Shown: positions 19,094-28,144 of the stretch, in pieces | Layout of the letters: every line of letters starts with the position of its first letter | Position numbering within the stretch: position 1 is the first letter of the stretch | DNA from: Sunxiuqinia elliptica | Lineage (GTDB): Bacteria > Bacteroidota > Bacteroidia > Bacteroidales > Prolixibacteraceae | DNA: 64,000 nucleotides | Assembly (NCBI RefSeq): GCF_900113005.1 | Contig: NZ_FONW01000007.1 | Coordinates: 110,537 to 174,536 of the forward strand | Direction of reading: 5' to 3' | Program-made: the position numbers and the translations under genes | Notes under the pieces: model-generated | Database searches by the model: none | Told to the model about the DNA's origin: nothing | What the model saw: only the letters and a program-made list of their open reading frames with translations

Positions 19094-21094
19094 ATGCCAG
19101 CATTAAATATAGCCGAAATACAAACCAATAAGAGTAATGTTAGTGTTTTTACAACAAATTATTCAGATAAGCTAAATGCATATAGGAAAGATTATCCAGC
19201 ATTTTCTTTTTACCGTCTTTCTAATAATATTTATGCATGGCAAAATATAGATACACAAACAAGTTTACCAAGTGAATTTAAACAGACTCAGATAACTAAA
19301 GATAATGACGCTTTAGTATTTAAGGAAATACTTGAACAAGGCATTATTAGTTTCTTCCAAAACAAGAGTCAAGAAATATATCGTAAAAAATATTCATCTA
19401 CTTGGATTCTAAAACTTAATAAGGATTCTAAAATAGAATTGGCAGGATTATCTCTTTTACCGCAAATGGAATTTCAGATAGACCCATTATATTCTACTCA
19501 ACAAGGCACTCAGGTGATAACTATTTCTGTTAGGAAAACATATAAACCTGAATTTACTTTTAACGATTCCGATTTTCTTAAAAATAATATTGACATTAGA
19601 AATTGGGATAGGAATCATAATGATAGATTGATTTTTTCTCCAAGAAACAGAAAAAGATTCCTTGAGTCAACAAATCAAACTGATAAATATCAAGAGATTA
19701 TTTCTAATGTATACAGTTTACCAAATGAATTGCATGAATTTAATAGATTAGTAAATGCTTTTAAGAATTATGTAAATGATATTTATTTGCCTGATAACTT
19801 GAAAATTAATGACTTCTTCTTTTCAACCTTACCAAACCTTTACTTCAAAGACTTATCAATTAGTAAGCCAACGTATTATTTTCTCAATAATCGCACAGGC
19901 ACTGGTTATTACAACAAGCAAATCAAAGAGTTAAAACCTTATTCTTTTAATAACTTTAAGTCGAAAAATATAAAAATTGCATTGTTTACACCTTCCCGAA
20001 ATGAAGGTTCTTCAGGTACATTTATAAAATACTTAGAAGGTAATTTAAAGCATAACTTTCATGCGGACAATATCAAAATTGACCTAATAAAATTTGAAAG
20101 AGATTCGTCTCTAGAATTTATTAAGGAGCTAGTTAACAAAACTGATGAAGGAGGTTATAATTTAGCAATAACTGTTTTGTCACAAGCAGACAAAAAATTA
20201 TCTATTAAAAAGTCACCATATTTTCTGCTAAAAGCTAAGCTACTTGGTAGAAAAATTCCAACACAACAGTTAACTATTGAAATAATCAGGAAAATTAGGT
20301 TTCAAGATGACTTAATTTTAAATGCCATTGCTCTAAACATATACTCTAAGTTAGGAGGAACAGCATGGACAATTGAAAAAGATGAAAAGGATAAAATTGA
20401 AATAATAATAGGTATAGGAACAACTATCAATTTTAATAAACAACGTATTATTGGGTTTGCAAATGTTTTTGATTACAAAGGTTCTTATTTATTAGGTTCT
20501 TCAAGTCAATTATGTGGATTTAATGAATATGCGTCAAACCTAGAGAAACATCTGATAAAGACAATTGAGAGTCAAATTAGTCTAAGAGGTATTGAGCCTA
20601 CTGATACATTCAGATTAATATTTCACTTGTCCAAGCCAGCTAGCAAAAAGTATGAAATTAAAGCTATTGAGAATGCTTTGAGAAATTTTTCAGAATATAA
20701 AATTCAATACGCGATTGTTCATCTAAGTTACCAGCACAACTACAGACTATTTAATGAAAAGGAAAACATTATTCCAAGGGGGACATTTGTTGAAATCGCT
20801 TCAAGACAAGCATTACTCCATTTAGGTCAAAGTTCAAAAGTGCCAATTCTTCTTAGAATAGACAAACGCTCTATTTATGATAACGAAGAAGCTATGTATA
20901 AAGACCTTTATGCTATTGCCAAACAAATTTTGTACTTCTCTCATTTAAGTTTCAGAACTTTTAAACCTGCTAATGTTCCAGTAACTATAAAATATCCACA
21001 ATTAATGTCAAAACTTTCTAGTGAATTAATGGTGGTTGATGATTGGGATAAAACTAATTTAGAAATTGTTAAAAATCAACTTTGGTTTATTTAA
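19094..21094 (+). CDS. Catalytically inactive full-length prokaryotic Argonaute (long-B-like)
   Basis: The C-terminal half is a clear MID-PIWI module. MID runs from about residue 285 to 405 and keeps the 5'-phosphate pocket pattern Y376-K380 with TQ at 390-391 (YFLLKAKLLGRKIPTQQ) and a later Lys. PIWI (405-666) has ALNIYSKLGGTAWTI, the family landmark before the first active-site strand, then RLIFHLSK, RLFNEKENIIPRGTFVE, and the terminal VPVTIKYPQLMSKL. The active site is lost: the first Asp of the G-I-D strand is Gly442 (IIIGIGTT), and the RDG-type Asp after the H motif is replaced (FHLSKPAS). The first 280 residues are N-terminal and linker regions with a possible divergent PAZ-like part. 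At 666 residues it is longer than short pAgos and shorter than most long-A ones. It should bind guides but not cut. The stop overlaps the next start. The gene is AT-rich relative to its neighbours, which suggests transfer. A PIWI-RE protein is unlikely because its Arg/Glu core is not seen. Confidence 0.88.
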   Translation: MPALNIAEIQTNKSNVSVFTTNYSDKLNAYRKDYPAFSFYRLSNNIYAWQNIDTQTSLPSEFKQTQITKDNDALVFKEILEQGIISFFQNKSQEIYRKKYSSTWILKLNKDSKIELAGLSLLPQMEFQIDPLYSTQQGTQVITISVRKTYKPEFTFNDSDFLKNNIDIRNWDRNHNDRLIFSPRNRKRFLESTNQTDKYQEIISNVYSLPNELHEFNRLVNAFKNYVNDIYLPDNLKINDFFFSTLPNLYFKDLSISKPTYYFLNNRTGTGYYNKQIKELKPYSFNNFKSKNIKIALFTPSRNEGSSGTFIKYLEGNLKHNFHADNIKIDLIKFERDSSLEFIKELVNKTDEGGYNLAITVLSQADKKLSIKKSPYFLLKAKLLGRKIPTQQLTIEIIRKIRFQDDLILNAIALNIYSKLGGTAWTIEKDEKDKIEIIIGIGTTINFNKQRIIGFANVFDYKGSYLLGSSSQLCGFNEYASNLEKHLIKTIESQISLRGIEPTDTFRLIFHLSKPASKKYEIKAIENALRNFSEYKIQYAIVHLSYQHNYRLFNEKENIIPRGTFVEIASRQALLHLGQSSKVPILLRIDKRSIYDNEEAMYKDLYAIAKQILYFSHLSFRTFKPANVPVTIKYPQLMSKLSSELMVVDDWDKTNLEIVKNQLWFI

Positions 21095-22020
21095 TGAGTT
21101 TAATAACAGAAATATCACTAAAAAAAGAGGAAATAGAACAAAAATCCTCTCCTCTTGAAGTCTTGTTTTTCAACTACTTGAGCAATGATTCTTTACATAT
21201 TGATTTTGGCAATAAATCATTAAGTAATATTGAAAAAATTGCATGTAATGTTTTTACAAAATCTGATTCAAATCTTAGTGAAATAATAGCCAAGGAACAA
21301 AAAGCCGATAGTACATTTGAACTTCATTATTGCAATAACTTAATTGAATTATCTGCAATGGTTCTAGCAGACCCAGATTTTGAGCAGGATAATTTGAAAA
21401 ATTATCTTAATAAGGCAAGTTTAAAAGAGGGGTTCATTCTGTCTAGATTTGCAAATGATATTGAATTGACCAAGAACTTGAAAGTAGCTGATTCCATAGA
21501 TAATTTAGTAAAACAATCATATCTTACTGAAGATTCATCTGATTATCCTAAAATAATCATTGAAGCTTTAAAACAAGCTGATGATTTAATGGATGTTTTT
21601 GTTATTGAAAAATGTTTTGAAAAACTGGTAGACATTCATCCAGTTGTCGATAATAAGAAGAAAGTCGTTTTATTATTTGACGCTATAGATAGTTATAATG
21701 ATAAATTTGAACTTAAAATCAAGAGAAGAATATTTTCTTTTATTTTTATTGTTTTAGCTTTAATTGGTTCTTTAATCGCATATGTAATCCCAACGTTTTG
21801 GAATAAATACAACCTAGAGCCTTTAACAGTTGTTACTCAGATTGTGTTTTCATTTTTATTGTTAGCCTTGACTTCGTATTTTTTTCTTTTTCACAAGATA
21901 GAAGACAATAAATCACTTTTAACTAGATACATTAATAAACGATTGGTTAAAGTTAATCGCAACCTAAATATTGATTTAACGGAGATTAATAAAATAAGGG
22001 AGGATTTTAAACATGAGTGA
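21094..22020 (+). CDS. Two-TM membrane protein, putative effector of the Argonaute operon
   Basis: The start is ATG at 21094, sharing one base with the Argonaute stop (TAATG), so the two genes are translationally coupled; an in-frame TTG 12 bases upstream is less likely. The 308-residue product has a soluble, helical, charged N-terminal domain of about 210 residues with no recognised motif, then two hydrophobic helices at about 213-232 (IFSFIFIVLALIGSLIAYVI) and 245-266 (TVVTQIVFSFLLLALTSYFF), and a 40-residue charged tail. Inactive pAgos are known to pair with separate effectors, including transmembrane proteins, that kill or stall the cell on target recognition. That role is inferred here from gene order and topology, not from any motif. 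Confidence 0.8.
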   Translation: MSLITEISLKKEEIEQKSSPLEVLFFNYLSNDSLHIDFGNKSLSNIEKIACNVFTKSDSNLSEIIAKEQKADSTFELHYCNNLIELSAMVLADPDFEQDNLKNYLNKASLKEGFILSRFANDIELTKNLKVADSIDNLVKQSYLTEDSSDYPKIIIEALKQADDLMDVFVIEKCFEKLVDIHPVVDNKKKVVLLFDAIDSYNDKFELKIKRRIFSFIFIVLALIGSLIAYVIPTFWNKYNLEPLTVVTQIVFSFLLLALTSYFFLFHKIEDNKSLLTRYINKRLVKVNRNLNIDLTEINKIREDFKHE

Positions 22021-22469
22021 TTTCGCCGTTGGCGCGGTTCTATAATCCGTGCCCTAGTTGAAAAAACCAGAAAAATAGCAGATGCTATCGAAAAACTCTA
22101 AACAGCAAATAACACGGTCAGGAGCACAGCGAAGGAACTATTTGCATTTAACTCGATACAGTAGAAAATGATTTATTGAGGGTCATTGTGGAAAACAAGA
22201 ATTGCTTTCAGCAATGACACGGATTACAAATTCGCGTCAGCAAGAGAATTTAAGTTGCACTAGTGATATCAAGAGGCTTTCACCTCAAAACACCAACACT
22301 GCCTTCTAAATTCACCAGCACTTCCACCCCAAAGCTACCTTTTTACACTATTTTTTCAGATTTTGCGAATAATCATTCCTTTCACCTAATTATAAAATTA
22401 TTTTTGCGGCTTGAATGAAGCGTTCACTTAAAATAAACTGGGTTTACCTTTAATAATGGGTGTTACACG
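22021..22469. other. Region downstream of the Argonaute operon, with in-frame tail and inverted repeats
   Basis: Directly after the effector stop, the same frame continues open for 26 codons, ending in the protein-like IIRALVEKTRKIADAIEKL and TAA at 22099. An inverted repeat pair follows the pattern taatccgtg: 22033-22051 and 22218-22236 agree at 15 of 19 positions. A small hairpin (attgct-ttc-agcaat) sits near the right copy. This suggests insertion of a short repeat element at the 3' end of the operon. No complete gene is seen. Confidence 0.5.
22399..22406 (+). promoter_or_regulatory. Bacteroidota -7 box upstream of the cysteine desulfidase-like gene
   Basis: tatttttg fits TAnnTTTG exactly and lies 63 bases before the start codon. 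No strong -33 box is visible. Confidence 0.5.
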
Positions 22470-23753
22470 ATGATGGACAAAACAACAAAAGCTTATACAG
22501 CGTACCTAAATATTTTGCACGAGGAGCTGATGCCTGCCATGGGCTGTACCGAACCAATTGCCATTGCTTATGCTGCTGCCATGGCCACCAAAGTACTGGG
22601 ACAGCAACCAGACCGGGTCTTGGTTGAAGCAAGCGACAACATTATCAAGAATGTGAAGAGTGTGGTGGTTCCGAATACCGGCAACCTAAAAGGAATTGAG
22701 GCGGCAGCTGTAGCCGGAGTCATTGCCGGAAAGGCCGAACTGATGCTGGAAGTGATTTCAACGGTAAGCGCCGATGAGCGCCTGGCTATGAAAGAGTTTC
22801 TCAGCACCAAGGACATCCGGGTACAAGCCTCAAAAAGTGGCTTAATCTTCGATATTGTGGTACATGTGTTCAAGGGCGACGATGAAGCAACGGTTCAAAT
22901 TTCGCACTTTCATACCAACATTGTCCACATCTCTAAAAACAAGGAGGTGCTGCAACACGACAGCGACTGCGATGAAGTGAGCCATCAACCGCAAACCGAC
23001 CGCTCCATCATGTCGGTGGAAGGCATTTTGCAATTTGCCGAGGCCGTTGAGATCTCCGAAGTCGCTGCCATTTTACAACGTCAGATTGACTACAACTATG
23101 CCATTGCCCAGGAAGGGATCAAGCATAGCTGGGGGGCCAATGTTGGCTCGGTGCTGCTGTCTACTTGGGGAACCGACATAAAGAACAGGGCGCGCGCGCT
23201 GGCCGCTGCCGGGTCCGATGCCCGAATGAGTGGATGCGAACTTCCGGTTATGATTGTCTCGGGAAGCGGCAACCAAGGACTGGCAGCTTCGGTTCCGGTG
23301 ATTGAATACGCCAAAGAACAGGGAGCAGATCAGGAAACCTTATACCGCGCATTGTTGGTTTCAAACTTAATCACCATCCACCAAAAAACAGGTATCGGGC
23401 GCTTGTCTGCTTATTGCGGTGCAGTTTCGGCCGGAATTGGTGCCGGAGCCGGCATTGCCTGGCTCGACGGTGGCCGTTTTAAAGAAGTGGCGCATACGGT
23501 CGTTAATGCCTTGGCCATTGTCTCCGGCATTGTTTGTGACGGCGCCAAACCATCGTGCGCCGGAAAGATTGCTTCGGCCGTTGAAGCCGGCATACTGGGC
23601 TACCTGATGTATAAAAACGGGCAGCAGTTTTACGGGGGCGACGGCATCGTGGTTAAAGGCGTTGAAAACACCATTAAAAACATTGGCCGCCTAGGCAGCG
23701 TGGGCATGCGCGAAACCGACCAGGAAATCATTCGCATGATGCTTGAAAAATAA
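22470..23753 (+). CDS. cyuA: L-cysteine desulfidase family (UPF0597/YhaM, iron-sulfur)
   Basis: This 427-residue protein is a member of the YhaM/CyuA family related to the alpha subunit of iron-sulfur L-serine dehydratase. Family members break L-cysteine down to pyruvate, ammonia and sulfide in the cytoplasm. Cysteines expected to hold the [4Fe-4S] cluster are visible in MGCTEP near residue 25, GCELPVM, and CDGAKPSCAGK near residue 355. Gly-rich segments SGSGNQGLAASVPV and GIGRLSAYCGAVSAGIGAGAG are typical of the fold. An alternative start is the next Met codon at 22473. An L-serine dehydratase role cannot be excluded from sequence alone. Confidence 0.85.
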   Translation: MMDKTTKAYTAYLNILHEELMPAMGCTEPIAIAYAAAMATKVLGQQPDRVLVEASDNIIKNVKSVVVPNTGNLKGIEAAAVAGVIAGKAELMLEVISTVSADERLAMKEFLSTKDIRVQASKSGLIFDIVVHVFKGDDEATVQISHFHTNIVHISKNKEVLQHDSDCDEVSHQPQTDRSIMSVEGILQFAEAVEISEVAAILQRQIDYNYAIAQEGIKHSWGANVGSVLLSTWGTDIKNRARALAAAGSDARMSGCELPVMIVSGSGNQGLAASVPVIEYAKEQGADQETLYRALLVSNLITIHQKTGIGRLSAYCGAVSAGIGAGAGIAWLDGGRFKEVAHTVVNALAIVSGIVCDGAKPSCAGKIASAVEAGILGYLMYKNGQQFYGGDGIVVKGVENTIKNIGRLGSVGMRETDQEIIRMMLEK

Positions 23754-23935
23754 TTGACCGCCAATTCCATCCTCGATCCGGTTAAACTCCGGCAAATCTG
23801 ATTGGGAACGATGTTTTTGTAGCCCCAACCACGGGGAATGATTCGCCAACTTTTTGTAATTTGCACTGTTGAGTCGTTCAAATAGGACACATACAAAGCG
23901 TAACAGAAAACGATCATTCACCAAAAAAATGCTTT

Positions 23936-24874
23936 ATGAAGGCGATTATTTACCAGAAAAAAGGATCGCCCAATCAATTACAACTCCAGGAACTTGAAAA
24001 ACCAGTTCCCGGTGCTCAGGAAGTTCTGGTAAAGATCCATGCGGTGTCGCCCAATGCAGCCGACTACCGGGCCATGCAACTAGGCATGATTCCCAAAGGC
24101 AAAGTGTTTGGCTCGGCCATTGCCGGCGTAGTCGAATCGGCAGGCCATAAGATCGAACACTTTAAACCCGGCGATTGCGTTATTGGCGACCTCTCAGGAG
24201 TTGGTTTTGGTGGATTTGCCGAATATGTGCTGGCTTCGGAAAAAGCTTTAGTCCACAAACCCGAAAAACTCACTTTTGAAGAAGCTGCAACTCTTCCGGT
24301 AGCTGCAACAACAGCCCTAAAAGCCTTAAGAGACAAAGGACAGCTCCAACCGGGCCAATCGGTATTACTTGTGGGCAGCGGCGGCGGTGTTGGCACCTTT
24401 GCCGTTCAACTAGCCAAGTACTATGGAGCTGAACTAACTGCAGTTTGCAGCACGCAAAACCTAGAAAAAGCAAGTTCGCTTGGAGCCGATTTTGTCATCG
24501 ACTATACCCAAGAAGATTTTACCCAAAATGGGAAGCGTTACGACCTCATCATCGCCATCAATGGCAACTATTCCTTACTCAAATTTCGCAAGGCTTTAAA
24601 CCCAAAAGGCACCTACGTGATGGTTGGAGGCAGCCTGCCTCAGATATTCAAATCGCTCTTGTTCGGCTGGCTCTTATCCGTTGGCTCCAAAAAAATGAAG
24701 TCCTTGTCAGCCAAATCCAACCAGCAGGATTTAGCCTTTTTGGCTCAACTTATGGAGAAGCAGCAAATCCAGGCTGTCATTGACCATCGCTATCCTTTCG
24801 AAAAGACAGCTGAAGCCATGAGCTATCTAGCCCAAGGGCATGCCCGGGGGAAAACCGTAATCACTGTTTTGTAA
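23936..24874 (+). CDS. Zinc-independent MDR-family NAD(P)-dependent oxidoreductase
   Basis: The 312-residue enzyme is a medium-chain dehydrogenase/reductase of the quinone oxidoreductase type. The N-terminal GroES-like domain runs to about residue 120 (KAIIYQKKGSPNQLQL, FGSAIAGVVES, VIGDLSGVGFGGFAEYVL). The Rossmann domain carries GSGGGVGTFAVQLAKYYGA near residue 147. The structural-zinc cysteines of alcohol dehydrogenases are missing. The substrate is unknown. It stands alone, with a Crp-family gene 169 bases downstream. Confidence 0.86.
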   Translation: MKAIIYQKKGSPNQLQLQELEKPVPGAQEVLVKIHAVSPNAADYRAMQLGMIPKGKVFGSAIAGVVESAGHKIEHFKPGDCVIGDLSGVGFGGFAEYVLASEKALVHKPEKLTFEEAATLPVAATTALKALRDKGQLQPGQSVLLVGSGGGVGTFAVQLAKYYGAELTAVCSTQNLEKASSLGADFVIDYTQEDFTQNGKRYDLIIAINGNYSLLKFRKALNPKGTYVMVGGSLPQIFKSLLFGWLLSVGSKKMKSLSAKSNQQDLAFLAQLMEKQQIQAVIDHRYPFEKTAEAMSYLAQGHARGKTVITVL

Positions 24875-24961
24875 AGGCTGGCTCGACCACTAAGGAACTC
24901 GGAAGGGCTTTTGTTAAAGCCATTATTTCCGGCCATTTTCAGCCGCTCTGACTTTATTCCT

Positions 24962-24969
24962 TAATTTTG
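24962..24969 (+). promoter_or_regulatory. Bacteroidota -7 box before the first Crp-family gene
   Basis: taattttg matches TAnnTTTG, 75 bases before the start codon at 25044. Confidence 0.45.
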
Positions 24970-25043
24970 TCCTGTTCAACAGACTATCTCCCTCCTCAAA
25001 ACGCAAAGAGAAATGAGGAAATAGCCGGTCAAAATCAACAGCC

Positions 25044-25610
25044 ATGGGACACATCAGAGAATACTACGAAAAGATTATCAAGCTACAGGAATCCGAATGG
25101 GAATTTATAGCCTCTCATTTTGAAAAGCGAGAATTTGACAAGCATGAGATCATCACTCCAAAAGGCGAAACCGAGAATTTTCTATCCTTCATTGAAACGG
25201 GCATTGTGCGTTTCTACATTCCCAATGAAGAATCTGAACTAACATTCAATTTCAGCTTTCACAAAGAGTTTACCTGCGCTTATGACTCATTCTTAACGCA
25301 AACTCCTTCGGAATATGAGTTGCAAGCCTTAACCAAAACGGTTGCCTGGCAAATTTCCTATGACAATTTGCAAAAAGTATATGCCCAAACCCAAGCAGGG
25401 AATTATTTGGGACGTTTTGCATCTGAGAAGCTCTTCCTGTCCAAGAGCAAACGCGAAATAGCCCTGCTTAAATACAATGCGAAAGAAAGGTACTTGCAGC
25501 TATTTAGCGAACAGCCCAATATCCTGCGATTCATTCCTCTAAAATACATTGCTTCGTACATTGGCGTTACCCCGCAAGCCCTTAGCCGAATCCGCAGACA
25601 AATTAGTTAA
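25044..25610 (+). CDS. Crp/Fnr-family transcription regulator (copy 1 of 4)
   Basis: The 188-residue protein has an N-terminal cyclic-nucleotide-binding-like barrel (residues about 20-130, with FLSFIETGIVRFYI) and a C-terminal winged helix whose recognition helix reads IASYIGVTPQALSRIRRQ. No Fnr-type cysteine set is seen, so it is probably not an iron-sulfur oxygen sensor. The ligand is unknown. It lies 67 bases before a peptide deformylase gene and may control it or the upstream oxidoreductase. Confidence 0.87.
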   Translation: MGHIREYYEKIIKLQESEWEFIASHFEKREFDKHEIITPKGETENFLSFIETGIVRFYIPNEESELTFNFSFHKEFTCAYDSFLTQTPSEYELQALTKTVAWQISYDNLQKVYAQTQAGNYLGRFASEKLFLSKSKREIALLKYNAKERYLQLFSEQPNILRFIPLKYIASYIGVTPQALSRIRRQIS

Positions 25611-25677
25611 CATCGATTCATTGTTTGACTCGTTGGTTCTATCGAATTTTGTCGAGCACAACTAATGGAGAACACAC

Positions 25678-26274
25678 ATGAGACAAGCAATTTTAGCCTT
25701 GGGGCACCAAATTTTAAAAGAAAGCTGTAAAGATTTATCCCCCGAACTTCAGCAGCCAGAGCAATTAATTACCGACATGTGGGAAACCATGCAGGCCGCA
25801 GATGGTTGTGGCTTGGCAGCTCCCCAAATTGGGCAGCCCATCAAACTTTTCATTGTCGATAGCCAATCAATCTACGAAAACCTGGATGAAACCGGCCGGG
25901 CAACCTACTTCTCCAAAGGCGATACGGGGATCAAGGAAACCTTTATCAATGCAAAAATCATTAACTACTCCGAACAATACTGGGAGGACGAAGAAGGCTG
26001 TTTAAGCATCCCCAAGCTTTTCCAACCGGTGAGCCGCCCTTGGCAAATAACCATTGACTATTACAATGCCAACTTAGAGCACCAAGTGAGAACCTTTAGC
26101 GGCACAACGGCACGAATCATTCAACACGAATATGATCATACCCGCGGAGTTTTGTACATCGACCATTTAAAACCACTCACAAAAAAAATCATCGCATCCA
26201 AGTTAAAGAAGATCAAAAAAGGCCGGGTAAGCACAAGCTATCCAATTAAATACCAAAGCAACAACAAGCTTTAA
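25678..26274 (+). CDS. def: Peptide deformylase
   Basis: The enzyme removes the N-formyl group from nascent proteins. All three family motifs are present in the 198 residues: GCGLAAPQIGQ near residue 43, EEGCLSIP near 106 with the metal-binding Cys, and QHEYDHTRG near 151 with both zinc/iron-binding His and the catalytic Glu. It does not sit next to fmt or other translation genes. It is found among Crp-family regulators, so it may be a secondary copy of the housekeeping enzyme. The C-terminus is Lys-rich (KKIIASKLKKIKKGR). Confidence 0.93.
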   Translation: MRQAILALGHQILKESCKDLSPELQQPEQLITDMWETMQAADGCGLAAPQIGQPIKLFIVDSQSIYENLDETGRATYFSKGDTGIKETFINAKIINYSEQYWEDEEGCLSIPKLFQPVSRPWQITIDYYNANLEHQVRTFSGTTARIIQHEYDHTRGVLYIDHLKPLTKKIIASKLKKIKKGRVSTSYPIKYQSNNKL

Positions 26275-26376
26275 CGAACGATAGCATCAGCCAATGCAGT
26301 TTTGTTAATCATTAAACTCAACTCAAGCTCGGCTAAAAGCGTTAATTAGGGATGAACAACACGCAACAATAAACTT

Positions 26377-26952
26377 ATGGCTAAAGAACTTATCGACCAT
26401 TTCAGAAATTACATTGCGCTTGATACCGAAGAGGCAGAGCAGATTATGGGCTTCTTTCAATCAAAAAACTGTAGAAAACGAGAAGAACTGGTTGCAACCG
26501 GAACAAAAAGCAAATTTCATTTTTTCGTGGTGAAAGGATGTTTAAGAATGTTCTTTACGGACCAAAAAGGAAACGAACAAACAATTCAGTTTGCGATTGA
26601 AAATTGGTGGTTAACCGATTATTTTGCGTTTGAAAACCAAATGACCATGGGGTTTACCATACAAGCGCTTGAACAGACCAACGTATTCCAAATCACCTAC
26701 AAAGACCAAGAAAAGTTGCTCAAGCAGTTCCCGAAACTCGAACGCTATTTTCGGTTAATCTATCAAAGGGCCTATTCAGCTTCTCAACTTCGTACAAAAT
26801 ATTTTTATGATTTTTCAAGAGAAGAATTCTATCACCACTTCAATGACAATTTTCCTGAATTCACACGACGTATCCCTCAACACATCTTGGCTTCCTTCTT
26901 AAATATGACTCCTGAATATTTGAGTGAAATTAAAAGCAAAAAGCGATCTTAA
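26377..26952 (+). CDS. Crp/Fnr-family transcription regulator (copy 2 of 4)
   Basis: A 191-residue protein of the same kind as the others in this block: cNMP-type barrel (FHFFVVKGCLRMFF, ENWWLTDYFAF) and C-terminal helix-turn-helix ILASFLNMTPEYLSEIKSK. The recognition helix differs from the SRIR form of the other three copies, which suggests a different operator. It is followed at 62 bases by an AhpD-like gene, a common pairing in which the regulator is a likely controller of the enzyme. Confidence 0.87.
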   Translation: MAKELIDHFRNYIALDTEEAEQIMGFFQSKNCRKREELVATGTKSKFHFFVVKGCLRMFFTDQKGNEQTIQFAIENWWLTDYFAFENQMTMGFTIQALEQTNVFQITYKDQEKLLKQFPKLERYFRLIYQRAYSASQLRTKYFYDFSREEFYHHFNDNFPEFTRRIPQHILASFLNMTPEYLSEIKSKKRS

Positions 26953-27014
26953 ACTGGTTTAAGATTTTTCCAATTAGCAGGTTCTATTTTTGAATAAATT
27001 TAAAATCTACAACA

Positions 27015-27473
27015 ATGGAAAATCGAATAAACATCCAGCAACTTGCACCGAAAGCCTACGAACAGTTGATCAACTTAGGGAGTCTCATTCAAAACTCTCA
27101 ACTTTCCTCCAAACACTATGAGCTAATCAAAATCCGGGCTTCGCAAATCAATCACTGTGCTTTTTGTATCAATATGCACACAACCGATGCATTAAAAAAC
27201 GGAGAAACCAATCAGCGCATTTTTTTACTGAATGTCTGGAGAGAAACGGAACTCTTTGACAACGAAGAGAAGGTGATTCTGGCAATGACCGAAGAGGTAA
27301 GCTTAATTCATGAGAATGGACTATCCGATAGCACCTACCAGGAAGCTAAAAAGCTCTTCGATGACAGTTATATCGCTCAAATCATTATGGCTATTGTGTC
27401 AATCAATGCCTGGAACAGAGTAGCCGTCAGCACAAACAAAAAGATAGAATCCTTTGTCCCCATGGAAAAGTAA
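27015..27473 (+). CDS. Carboxymuconolactone decarboxylase/AhpD-like protein
   Basis: The 152-residue protein has the AhpD-type redox motif HCAFCINMHT at about residues 51-60, which holds the CxxC pair and the downstream His. AhpD-like proteins are peroxidase partners or CMD-type enzymes in the cytoplasm. The TTDALKNGET segment is typical. The position behind a Crp-type regulator suggests a redox or alkylation-stress function, but no substrate can be named. Confidence 0.88.
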   Translation: MENRINIQQLAPKAYEQLINLGSLIQNSQLSSKHYELIKIRASQINHCAFCINMHTTDALKNGETNQRIFLLNVWRETELFDNEEKVILAMTEEVSLIHENGLSDSTYQEAKKLFDDSYIAQIIMAIVSINAWNRVAVSTNKKIESFVPMEK

Positions 27474-27577
27474 ATGCGAAGCTTGCAAAGGCGAATCCTC
27501 AAGTCACCAGCTGAACGAGAAACCAAATATCTCGTAGAAAATTGAAGGAACGACGTTTAATTTAAATACGAGACCAG

Positions 27578-28084
27578 ATGAAATCAGAGGAACTGAGGAA
27601 AATTCAAACCCCGCTAAAAGAGAAATACCGGGAGCAGCCTACAGCGGCGATCATCACCCTAAAAGCAAGCGGCGAAATTGGAGCAGGCATCTCCTGCAAA
27701 GTAGACACCGGAAAAGCATTGGTAGAAGCTGGTCTTCACCCGGCAACAGGGGGCAACGGCATGCTCGCCTGTTCCGGAGACCTGCTTTTGGAAGCCTTGG
27801 TCGCTTGCGCCGGAGTTACACTTCGAGCGGTAGCTACAGCCTTGGAGATTCCAATTGAACAAGGCAAGGTCATTGCCGAGGGCGACCTGGATTTTAGAGG
27901 AACCTTAGGAGTAGCGAAAGACGCGCCGGTAGGCTTCAAAGCAATTCGACTTTCCTTTGAGTTGGCTTGCGACGCCAATCCCGATCAGCTCGCAGCGATT
28001 GCCAAACTAACAGAAAGGTACTGCGTTGTTTATCAAACGCTCACCAAAGGAGTTCCCATCGCAACAAGCTATGTGCAACAATAA
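27578..28084 (+). CDS. OsmC-family protein
   Basis: The 168-residue sequence is a member of the OsmC/Ohr family of thiol peroxidases. It has the two conserved cysteines of the family, in EALVACAGVTLRAV near residue 77 and in ERYCVVYQTL near residue 150, plus the GNGMLACSGDLLLEAL loop. It probably reduces organic hydroperoxides using a thiol donor. It has no adjacent partner of known use, although the AhpD-like gene just upstream could act in the same stress response. Confidence 0.88.
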   Translation: MKSEELRKIQTPLKEKYREQPTAAIITLKASGEIGAGISCKVDTGKALVEAGLHPATGGNGMLACSGDLLLEALVACAGVTLRAVATALEIPIEQGKVIAEGDLDFRGTLGVAKDAPVGFKAIRLSFELACDANPDQLAAIAKLTERYCVVYQTLTKGVPIATSYVQQ

Positions 28085-28144
28085 TTTCTTATCTTTAATC
28101 GAAGAAAAAATCAATCCAGATAATACCCACTAAACCAATCATCA

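Noticed and set aside
19094-21094. PIWI-RE or short pAgo as the class of the Argonaute
   Set aside because: The protein has about 280 residues before MID, unlike short pAgos, and the PIWI-RE Arg/Glu core is not seen.
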